A stretch of 64,000 nt of DNA from assembly GCA_025766275.1 (NCBI GenBank), contig JAFKAC010000181.1, positions 19,091 through 83,090 of the forward strand. The letters run 5' to 3'. Under the pieces are notes generated by a model. That model did not search any database. It was not told the origin of the DNA and saw only the letters and a list, made by a program, of their open reading frames with translations. Positions 32,538 through 42,540 of this stretch are shown in pieces (position 1 is the first letter of the stretch; every line of letters begins with the position of its first letter). Both the position numbers and the translations under genes were made by a program. The DNA comes from Lactarius indigo (lineage: Eukaryota; Basidiomycota; Agaricomycetes; Russulales; Russulaceae).

Positions 32538-34192
32538 CTAGAAAAGAAAAGTCTCTCCGAGTGCGGGAATAAGGAATTCATCTGCACCAACACCAGCTTT
32601 CTCACACTCTTTTCTAAGAAGCGCAGGAGGCTCGAGGACGGGTTCTGTAGTTAAGACCCAAGTTCTGAAATCGTGCTCAACTATGGCGCAGACGGAGAGG
32701 TGACTCAGTGACTCACCCCCAATGCATGGCAAGAGCCTTCTTGGCCTTCAGGTCCTTGAATATCCGCACCGCATCCGCGGGGGAGGCATGCATATTTGAC
32801 ATGACGGCACGCGGTTGGTATGCGCTACGACAGTAAGTGAACAGGTCGTCAACATACGCAGCCGACGGAATAGTAAAAGCGATCTATGGTGCGCACCCTA
32901 TGGGCAACAGTGCCAAGTCAAAGCCGCCAAAGCGTTCGCCAGCCTCAGCAAAGGCAGGGCAAACGGGGACCTTGTCTTCGTCTTCCCCGTTGTGTACGGT
33001 ACGGTATCCGGTGTCACCGGCGAAATACACTTTCTTGTGTGAGCGGAGGTCGTCCACGACCCATGCTGCCCAGAGCGCGTGCCACCGATCAGACGTCGTA
33101 CGGCCCGAGACGTGTTGCGACGGTGTGCAGGACAGTCGCACTTCTGCATCTACAGCGGTGCCGTTGGCATGTTTGGGGGGAAGGGTAACGCGCAAGAGAC
33201 GTTCGTCCCACCAATCAAGCTCGTGGATGCGAGAGTGCGGGGTACGAAGGGCCTTGGAAAGGTAGTTCGCATTATTCAGAGCTACAAAAATCTGCGCAGA
33301 AGACGAGGGATTTGCAAGTAAAGCGCGAAGTGTCGGTATATCGGTGCTGGATCAATAAGTCGTGAGTGTTCCGTCGGGATGACAAACGACGAGAATGTAC
33401 TGGTCATAATGATTGTGCTAATTAAAAGAACCAGCGATTTGATTATCAACACGTAAGTCATTCGAAGAAGTCGACTCACCGAAAGCACAATCGCATCGAC
33501 TGCGGGGATCTCTTCAACTTTACAGGGCGTATCTAGAAAAACGTAGAGTGAGACGACAGATATGGGGAAGTTTACAAGGCCCTACCAGTGTAGCGCGCAG
33601 GTCCTAGCCATTGAAATGGCGAACAGCGGTTCGAGAATACAGGATCGAAGATGACACGAATTCCACGTGCCGCGCCAGGAGGGGTGGGGAGTTCGACAAG
33701 GTAGCACGCATGGCTGTAGAAGTGCGGTTAAGTTATCGTTCTGCGCTTGTCCATGGCCAGATTAGGGAGAGCATCGAATGGTCCGTACCCTAACCAGGTG
33801 GCTCTCGCACTATCCTCCTTCCCACTCTCGGTACCCCATGTAGGAATTTGTGTCGGGATTGAGGACTTTACGTCTCGGGGTATATTTGGTGACCGCACGA
33901 TGGTAGCAAAAAAGAACTAGGCGAACTATAAGACCCCGATGAAGTAGACAATGTTTTGAGTGAAGCTACGCACGGATATCCATTGAGATAAAGTCTGGAT
34001 CCTACGGGGCGTGTAAGTGGATAGCTACACACAAAGTTTGAGAGTCTAGTACCTGAACGACGGCCAGGGGTTTGTGAACCTGGTCTTGCTATCATTCACG
34101 TGATGGCTCGGACGCACGCCGTCTGCATATCCAGATGGAAACCTCCTCGGGGGCTCTGTTACCTCGACGGACAGCGGGGAATTCGAAGACAT
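32538..34192 (-). CDS. NAPE-PLD-like metallo-beta-lactamase-fold phospholipase
   Basis: Multi-exon gene from ATG at 34192 to TAG at 32540. Seen in order: [63 protein letters not shown], the metal motif HNHYDH near residue 150, [40 protein letters not shown] and HWGTWVL. All expected metal ligands of the family are present. The family (Lactamase_B_2) includes N-acyl-phosphatidylethanolamine-hydrolysing phospholipase D, which cleaves NAPE to N-acylethanolamine and phosphatidate; the substrate here is inferred. An intron (33401-33347) splits the last His of HNHYDH. The link between the first exon and [10 protein letters not shown] (near 33910) is unresolved, with TAG codons just upstream, so an intron of about 130-170 bp or damage is possible. 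Confidence 0.8.
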
Positions 34193-35869
34193 TGAGACGG
34201 TGAGCTTGTGGACAGAGTTGTGGACTATCGAAAAGGTCGCACAATCAAACCCGAAGCGTTTAAAAGGCGCGTCCATGACCGACGTAGACCCGACGGCACG
34301 TTGACTAATAGTGTTGACTAATAATAATGCACGAGGCAATTGACGCACCACGCTTCTGTGCGTAGCAACTTGACAGGAAGTCAGTCAGCTAACTTTGAGT
34401 ACGGTATCCAGAGCTTTCATGCGACCATCTCTAAAAGGCCGGAGCATTTCGAGAGAAGGGCTTTTTCTGCTGGAATGCGTCTCAATGAGGCCGCAGGCTC
34501 GGACTCTACGTCCCAGGGTGCACCTGCAACAGGCGTACGCGGAGACGATCGGGACGCACGTAAAGTGTACTGAATGTATAGTAGGAGAAAGGTTTGAAGA
34601 GAACGGGGAAGTGCCGGAGGTACCAACGCACCCCGCGTCCCGGTAGGGGCAAGGGAAATATCTCGTCAACTCTGCGGAATTGTACTCTTCGCAAGTCAGT
34701 TCCCAGGTATCGCTCATCCTCCATGACCTATCAGGCTGCTAAGCTACAAACTTGCGCTTTGGCTTTTGCAGTGCTGAGGAACCTCGCTTCAGTGCGCACT
34801 CCCTCCGCTCAGACGCCCGGGGCGAGGGAGAGCAATTCCCTACGGTTTTATGATGCTGACATTGTCGCAGTTTCAAGCTATTGTCCCGCGCACATCCGGG
34901 GGCCTTATGTATCGAAGGCGACGCAAAGCCGTGTTCGGACTCGCGCAGGGGCACTCCTGTCACCGTTTCATAACTCTAGCCCTTAATTGCCGGAACTTGG
35001 TTGCGCTGTGATCTCGGGCACTTCTAGTGTTACGCTAAAATGTTCCATGATCTTCTTGAGGCTTCCGGACGTTTCTGTGACTCGCGTCTGATTGCTGGCT
35101 GCGGACAGGTCGCAAATTAGGCGCTTGGGGCGGCGTGATTGCATGGGGGCTTCACAAGTCGGAATGATTGTCGCTTCCGTGCACAGGGACGTCTCTCGCT
35201 CCATTGGCGTCTTGGGGCGCTAGCCTCCGCGGGCTTTCTAGATCCTCTAGCGGGGCTGGCTCTGCTTGTGGTACTCCTTGAATCAGTCCCGACGCCTCCT
35301 GCCTTCGATGCGGCATGGTACTTCCGCCCCTGAGGGAAGGGCGAGCCTCTCAAACACACCGCGCTTGCTTTTCATCATTCTGCTTCGCTTTGCGCGGCAT
35401 TGGATTCTGATGCGTGTGACCCTGCGTTAGTCCATATCACTTCTTTCAGCAAGCACGTCAAGCTTCGCTACTGTGGCTGAGTCTGCTTGCGCGGGAAAGG
35501 GGAACTGTGATGCAAGCGGAAATACGTGAACTATTGGCGGTGGGGGCCAGAGGGTTCAGGCGTCGTTGGCACTGGCATGGAAAACGGCGGAACCTCGTGT
35601 GGCAGTTCTATGAGGGGAATATAGTGCGCGGTCGTTACTCGCCTCTATGGATCACCCATGAGGTGATTTGGGAACTTCCGTTCGAGTCGGCGTTGGCTAG
35701 GTAGGCTCAAAGCTCGCTAGAAACTGACGCACTTGCATCTGCGCGGATATACAACCCATGGCGATGAGACAACGTGACACGATAAGGAAGTGGTGGTAGT
35801 ACTTTCCCAATTTCCGTTTCAGAGGGTTGGTGTGCACGCGCGACCCGCAACAAGCCCGTCAAAATCCGC
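34193..35869. other. Intergenic
   Basis: No gene recognised. Several overlapping open frames at 34340-35000 on both strands lack family resemblance or splice continuity. No repeat boundary is evident before about 35870. Confidence 0.45.
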
Positions 35870-35873
35870 TACT

Positions 35874-36060
35874 GTATGGCCTCCTGATATAGGGCGATGA
35901 TCTCTGCCCTGAACTCCTTATAGCAGAGTGCGGGATCGCTAAATCTACGCGCCGTCTTCCACAGCCTTCCAATGCAGTACTCGGATAGTTGACAGCTGCT
36001 TACTTCTTCTCTTGCAGGTATGAAACACGCGGCTTTAACAACAAGAATTCCGGGTCTCAA
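35874..36060 (-). pseudogene. Gag-like retrotransposon remnant
   Basis: The leftward frame contains IGRLWKTARRF, YKEFRAEIIALYQEA, resembling the LWxxLP...F(D/E)xF...LYPGA core of gag-like proteins in Agaricomycete retroelements as I remember them. Only about 60 codons remain, with no zinc knuckle, protease or reverse transcriptase nearby. The assignment is weak. Confidence 0.35.
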
Positions 36061-36099
36061 AATAGCATCAGATCATGCGGGAATCCGTGGGATCAATGA

Positions 36100-36812
36100 T
36101 TAGCACGCCCCGAGCGCCGGCGTGGCAAGTCTCGCACTGGGAAATTTTCTGAGGGTGTTGCTAGCTTGAATCACTTCTGCAGAGGAGCACCCGAGGCTAA
36201 AGTCGTGAAAAATGACCGCTAGCGGCTGCTAAGGGAGCGATGCACTGAGTTAACAGCGGGCACCGCTGGTTGCTAGGGGGATACTGTATTTGAGAGTTTT
36301 GGAGTGAAGGACGGCTAAACACTTCAAACTTGAGGGTCGGAAAACGCTCATGAATGAAGGGGACGAACCCAAGTTACCCAACTGGGTTGGGTGGTCGAAG
36401 GAGAGCGGAAGTGGTTGCTCACGCTTCCGAATCCGCGCGGCGCTGATAGGAGTCTATGTGTAAGCGTTGGTTTCAGGTTTCATTTGGTTTCCTGTCAAGG
36501 TTGGTTTGGCTTTTTGCATTTCGCCGACCATTGCCCCAGTTGGAGGAGCCCACTGGCTGGCCTTACCTGTCACCCATAGGTCATATTATAAAACATATGT
36601 GGGAGAAACATACTACAGTAAGATGGTGAGGTAATTTTTTCTCCTTGCGTATAGCCAGTCGAATCGGATGCCTCCACTCCATTGACACACTGATTTTTTT
36701 TTTTAAAAAAAGGTTAGCCGTGACAGTCTCGAGACAAGCGGGCATCAATGCATTCACCTATGAGGCAACTTGTGGTGGCACAACCGCGAGAACAAAGAGA
36801 TATGTTATATTA
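36100..36812. other. Duplicated non-coding DNA, unit 1
   Basis: No gene is seen. The stretch corresponds to about 39820-41770 in unit 2, with several hundred bases of extra sequence in unit 2. A T11A7 run lies at about 36690-36710. Confidence 0.5.
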
Positions 36813-37089
36813 CAGCAAAATCCAAAATGGGGGCCCCTTGAGTAAAAATGGACGACAGCTGACCTCCAAATTTGACGTGCGGGGTTCATAGTTAAGTGTA
36901 GTCTAAAATTCCTGGGAAATTTAGTATCTCACAAATATATAGTTATAAAATAGTTATCCAGGGTATAAAATAGTTATTTCAGCAAAGGGCCGGCAAAGTT
37001 AAAGTTATCCCACTTAACAGAACACCCTTTCAGGCTCAGCCTGTACGCTTAATGTGGTCGCAAGGGGCCCCCCATTTTGGATTTTGCTG
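36813..37089. mobile_element. 277-bp MITE with TA target duplication
   Basis: Left end CAGCAAAATCC-AAAATGGGGG-CCCCTTG (36813-36840) is repeated in inverse at 37061-37089, with a single G insertion. TA flanks both sides (36811-36812, 37090-37091), the signature of Tc1/mariner-type insertion. The inside is AT-rich without coding capacity. Unit 2 of the segmental duplication lacks it (around 41765), giving a near-empty site. Confidence 0.85.
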
Positions 37090-37266
37090 TAGGGTGGTTC
37101 TACATTATACAGTACATACGCACGCAGCAGGAGTCTACTTTAAAAACAGATATGAAGACTGTGATATAATGAGGTAGATAAATCGATGAGCGCGCATTAG
37201 TACAGTAAGTTAGCATCAGGGGTCAAATCTAGTTATTAGCAAGAGAACAATTTTGCAATGATTCTA

Positions 37267-37905
37267 TTATTCCGGTGTCTGAAAGCCGCGTAGCAGTTCG
37301 TGGGTGTCAATGAACTCGATCATATCATGGCCACGGAGGACACGGATCCCTAACGCGACAACTGGGCAGAGCTCGTCGCTGTGGACCTTCAGAAGGTGTG
37401 CTTTTACCTTGTAGGCACGAGTCCACTCGTAGGGGCATAGTGGGCACTGGCGCGGCGATCCGTGTACGTCCCTAACATGTCGCATGAGTTCTTGACGTCG
37501 TTTGAACCTTGTATTGCAATGTCCACAGCCGTACCGCCTTCCACCAGACACACAGCACTGCCCGGGTAGCTCGGCTTTCTGGGCGTTTGTAAATGCCATT
37601 GTCTTGAGAGGTGAAAATCGGGCCGCATAGCCGGGGTGGGCTTGCAGATTCCAAAGTTGGGCTGTGCTTGCTTCGCGGTGTGGCGAACCAGGTGGTCGTT
37701 GCTGATCCACAGTGGCCAACACGGATCTGGATTGTATGGTAGCATTGACGGCCTAAATATGCTTGCGTCAGTGAATTCGAATGCATGGACGTGATGGGCC
37801 CCTCACCTGGGAATGTGTCACAAAGGTTCTTTCATATGGGCTCAGCATATGCGCATTCCGCAACCCCCAGAGGCGAGAGCTCGCGCCTGGTGTGATTGAA
37901 GACAT
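37267..37905 (-). CDS. C2H2 zinc-finger protein, paralogue A
   Basis: Two exons (37905-37807 and 37752-37267) joined by a 54-bp intron give 194 aa. Two C2H2 fingers lie in the middle: YGCGHC...RHVRDVH and RQCPLC...AHLLKVH (both CX2C...HX4H). The N-terminal exon (MSSITPGASSRLWGL) and a C-terminal tail (LRGHDMIEFIDTHELLRGF) are shared with paralogue B at 42540. Two fingers could give sequence-specific DNA binding, but the target and role are unknown. The start is supported by conservation of the whole 99-bp first exon in both paralogues. Confidence 0.75.
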
Positions 37906-39490
37906 TTCAGGATATGGAGTCACGACGGGGGATGAGTGAGTTAAGTAGGCCCACACCCAGGCCGTCCGCGATTGTTTTAAGAGTTTTGAAGTACACTGGT
38001 GCCTCGTCGCGTATCCGCCTCTGTACCCGTTGTCTGCGCTTCCCACATTTGTATCAAAAACGAAAAATAAATAAATTGAAGAACGGCAGCACCGCAACAG
38101 GCAAGGAAGGTTTTGAGATGCTCCGTTGAGGCATATCCGAGCAAAACCATGATTTGAGACAATCATTTCTTGGGTTTCAGTCGAATGGCACGCCGTGTGA
38201 TGGTGCCCTCCTAGACCTAGAGCCCAATTCCAGATGGTCAGTTGACATTCTCTAGGTTACCCGATTTTCCAACAGTTCAGTGAGTAAGAGCGACAATGGT
38301 GTAGGAAAGGGTAAACGCACCAGTGCCATTTCTGAACCGGACATGTACAGATTTGATGACGGCGCGGTATCTGCGCCAGCAGTTTTTGTTCTCCCGCTGA
38401 GGGATCGCTTATTGTTAGGCGGCTCCCACCCAAGGAGAACAGAAGCCCGATGAGGACGGACATAGACAAGTGATGATGGGTCGGTGATACAAAGGTTGTA
38501 GGGCACCCACAATCCCTTGTGTCCACTTCCGCGCTGAGAAAACCAGAGAAAACCAGAGAATCGGTCAGCTAGGTAGAAGTGGGACCGAAGGTTGAACAAG
38601 TAGGACTAATGCCAAGCACATATCTTCCTTGTACCTGTCGGTTGTCGCACGCTCTGCTCCGACGCCGCATTGCCACTAATGCCCACTCCTGAGACTTACG
38701 TCTGTTGGAGGCATACCAGGGTTGGATGCGCATTACAACAACACTTCCACCGTCATTCGATCATACTAGCTTTGTTGCTTCCTTTAACGAGTGAAACTTG
38801 AAAGTACAACGGTTAGAACCTGAGGTAAATTGTCGAGTACCACTTGGTGACTCATACACCCGTGGGCGCATGATGGCGCGAGGTCGTGACGTCCACCACT
38901 CATCTCGTCAATGAGCACCGGGTACCTGTACCACTCAATTAATGGTTCAAAGAAAATAAAACCACTACACTGGCTTACGAAAGGCATTAATTCCCATGTC
39001 ATACATCCTGACTCTCCTTATCTTATGAACCACCTGTGCCACAGGTTTGTCATGTCTCCGGTCATGTCAACAAACCGACTTCCGAGAAGCGGAGGGCAAC
39101 TCAACGCAGTGCAATCCTGTTGAAGAGTGCAACGGCTCCAGCGGGAGAACGAAAAGATTGTCCACATATAGGAGAATGAAGGCGGAAACAATGGTGCAAA
39201 AGCTGAGTGGGTGCTTAAGTACCATTTCCATGGACACCCGAACATCGCACCCGACCATCGCACCTTGCATCGGGAACACCCGTACGTACATGAACAGCCA
39301 CGCTTTGTCACGCCCCAATTTAGGAAGGATTGCTTGGTCGGGCTGCATATTTGGCGTTGATCAATGGCACGAGGTGGCTTCAAGTTAGCTTCAGCTTCGC
39401 GCGACGGCAAAATGCAAAGTAGCATGAGACGTACTGTGAACATACACGTACAGTCCGTACCAAGCCTGATAAGTCCATAAGTGACCAGTG
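37906..39490. other. Duplicated non-coding DNA, unit 1, downstream part
   Basis: Corresponds to about 42541-43950. The first few hundred bases would hold the promoter of the leftward zinc-finger gene. Short frames on both strands are not conserved between the units, arguing against coding. Confidence 0.5.
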
Positions 39491-39508
39491 ACCATTCATG
39501 CGCCGCCA

Positions 39509-39660
39509 TGGCTTCCTAATATAGTGATAATTTCTGCCCTAAAGTCCTCATAGGAGCGTGCAGGATCGCTAAGTCTGCACGCTGCCTTCCACAGCCCTTC
39601 CACAGCAACACTCGGATAATCAACAGCTGTTTGCTTCTTCTCTAGTGGGTCTGAAATACG
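39509..39660 (-). pseudogene. Gag-like remnant, second copy
   Basis: Similar to 35874-36060 at the DNA level (GATAATTTCTGCCCT, GGATCGCTAA, CTGCCTTCCACAGCC) and positioned at the start of duplication unit 2. The frame is broken. The same caution about the gag assignment applies. Confidence 0.3.
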
Positions 39661-41912
39661 GGGCCTCAAAAACAGGTACTCCAGGTCGTCAAAATGGTGC
39701 GAGATCTTGCAGGGATCTGTGCGCCCAAGGAGTGCTTTTTTTTTTTATTGAAAAAAAAAAAACTAGCCAGAGGTGCCGCTCTCCTTGTGCCTGCATTGCA
39801 AGCCTTGAAATGGTATCCCGCAATTTTTTGAGGGCATTGCTAACTCGGGTCACTTCTGCAGAGGGGCACTTGCGGTTGAAAAAGTCGTGAAAATTGACCG
39901 CTAGTGGTCGCTAATGGAACGATGTGCCAGGGTTGACAGAGGACAACGCTGGTTTTGTTTTTTTGGAATCCAAGGACAACGCTAGTTGCTAGGGGGAAAT
40001 ACAGGGACCTGTGTTTGAGGAACCTGGAGTGAAGGGCGGCTAAACCCCCTGAAGGCCAGAAAGCGCCCGGGAATGAAGGGGAAGGGGATGACCCGAAACG
40101 GGTGGAAAATGTCACCGGGGAGTGTCAAGTGTTGAGCGGCAAAAGCGCAGTCGGAAGTTGCTCCTAGAGGCTGAAAAGACGAAAAAATACCCTGAGTAGT
40201 TACCAGAATGTCGAGCCTGGGAACACGGCGCCATGGGAAACCTCCAAACCAACCCTGGGGGTGGTGCAGGCTCTAGAATATGTGAGGCGTCGTGCGCGGT
40301 CTTGCGGGCCACCACGCGGCGCCAGATGTCATATACAGGGCCGCCGTGATCGCGAGCACGTCGGAGTTACATTGCTGCCAAGTGCGGCGAGCCCGGAAAT
40401 AGCAATGGGCTGTACTGAGGCGAGGGAGAGCGGAAACAAACGCTCACACTTCCGCTCGGCGCGTAACCTTGCAGAGGTGACCGTCGCAATCGGGGGGTCC
40501 GTCACACTTGAGTCGCTACGGCCGCGCGCGGGTGCAGCAGGCTTGGGGACGCATCCTATGATCTACACTGAGTTCTCTGGAGTCAGAAACACAGGGGAAG
40601 ATTCTCTCTTTGTGAAAGTTGTAAGTGTATGAGATATATGCAGAAGTGAGAATCAGGCTGGGCCAGGGACCAGGGGACAGTTGAAACACGTAGGATACTG
40701 TAAGTTATGTACAAGGTGTGGGAGTGCATTCACAGGCGGGAATGCAGCGAAGCGGGCGAGCGCAGAGAGTTTGGAAAGGGACCGTGCTAAACTGCAAGAA
40801 CGCTGTTTTAATTTCAGCGGCCAGAGAGCAGGTGTATCGCGTTCACTACAGTTGATACATCGGTCTCTATGTGATATGCGGTCCTTTGCACGGATTGTGG
40901 GTCGCTGGCATTTTGCCGATCATGTGTGATTGCCCCAGTTTCCACTGTGGGAGTAAGTACCATGGTAATTGTAGCGGTTGAAGGAGCCCAACTGCCACTG
41001 CAGTGGCCTTGCGTGCGTGGGTCGTCTTGACAAAACAAAAAAAGTGGGAGAAACATACTATAATAGGAGGGTCAACCTCTTTCCACGACCGTGACATACT
41101 AGCCAATCGAACCGAACGCTATTCGATCCGCTCCATTGAAGCACACTGAGTTATTGGCCTCGAAAGTTGGGTAACCTACGCCAGGTACAAGTACAGTATA
41201 ATGACATACTACTACGCGCCACCCTTGCTCATTGGAAATGAATACTAGCCACAGTGTGACGTCGGTGTCTGCTCCCTGTGTTATATCAGACTCGGACTGA
41301 GTTGCGGTCTGATCGCACTAGTCTGTCCGAGTCGAGAAGCGAAGTAGACAATGGTAATCCGGGTCCACGATGCAACTCTCTGAAGTCACGGTGGAAGGGC
41401 GTCCTTTGAGACAAGAAACCTGCGGCTTCTATCCATCAACGACCGCTATCGCACACTTCTGTTTGACATCATCCATTTCCACAAAAGACCACCTCCAAAG
41501 CGCCTTATTTGCGATCGGCTATCATTTGTATTAGTGTATTTGTCTACAAGTTCTTGTCTCTCGGCCACCTCCTCTGTTCCTCTATGTCTTTACCCGAGAC
41601 AACGTCTATACTCTCGGAGCAGCACATGTTACACACACCTTCAGTATATCCAATTCTCTGAACGGAACTAAGTTAGGAGAGGAGGGTTAATGCATTGATC
41701 TATGAAGAGGCAACTTGTCATGGCACACGAAGGGAATCGGAGAACAAGGAGATGTGTTATATTATCCCTACAGTACATACGCGTGCAACAGCCGAGATTA
41801 CTGTAAAACAGACATTAAGACGGTGATATAATAGGGGTAGGTAGACTGATCGCGCCAAGGATCGCGCATTACAGTAAGTAAACATCAGGGTAAATGGGTC
41901 AAATCCAGTCAG
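39661..41912. other. Duplicated non-coding DNA, unit 2
   Basis: Counterpart of about 36060-37266 with extra sequence, including T10/A12 runs at 39736-39762. A stretch near 41180-41640 has no counterpart seen in unit 1. No gene is supported. Confidence 0.45.
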
Positions 41913-42540
41913 TCAGAGAATGACTTTGGACAACGATTTCATTATATCTGGTGTCTCAAAGCTGCGAAGCAGTTCGTAAGTATCAATGAACTTGACCACA
42001 TCATGGCCCCGGAGGCCGCGGACCCCTGTCGAGACCGCTGGACAGAGCTCGTCGGTGTGAACCTTCAGAAGATGGGCCTTTATTTTGTAGGCGCGGGTCC
42101 ACTCAAAGTGGCAGAGTGGGCATTGGCGCGGCGGATTGTGTATGTCCCTGACATGTCGTATGATATCTTGAAGCCGTTTGAACGTTTTTTTGCAAGGTCC
42201 ACAGTCGTACTGCTTTCTACTAGACGCATTACCATGCCTAGCCAGCTTGGCCTTCTGGGCGTCTGTAAACGCTGTGGTCTCGAGGGGCGAAAACTGGGCT
42301 GCCCTTGCTTCATCGTGTGACGAACCAAGAGGTCGCTGCTGATGCACAACTGAGTCAAACTGTAATTGTATGGCAGTATTGACGGCCTATATACGCAAGC
42401 GTCAGTGAGTTCGAATGGCTGGACGTAATGGATCCCCTCACCGGAGAATGTGTCGCAAAGGTTCTCCCATGAGGGTTCAGCATATCTGCATCTCCTGATC
42501 CCCAGAGGTGAGGGTTCATGCATGGAGGGATTGAAGACAT
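41913..42540 (-). CDS. C2H2 zinc-finger protein, paralogue B
   Basis: Exons 42540-42442 and 42386-41913 with a 55-bp intron at the identical position give 190 aa. Fingers YDCGPC...RHVRDIH and RQCPLC...AHLLKVH retain all eight ligands. The linker and second finger (ECTRAYK/EWTRAYKIKAHLLKVH region) are the best-conserved part between A and B. The C-terminal tail is seven residues longer in relative alignment (DIMKSLSKVIL). Both paralogues are open, suggesting selection for function. Role unknown. Confidence 0.75.

Noticed and set aside
42003..42320. Plus-strand frame of 105 codons over zinc-finger gene B
   Set aside because: Antisense shadow of the conserved zinc-finger exon.
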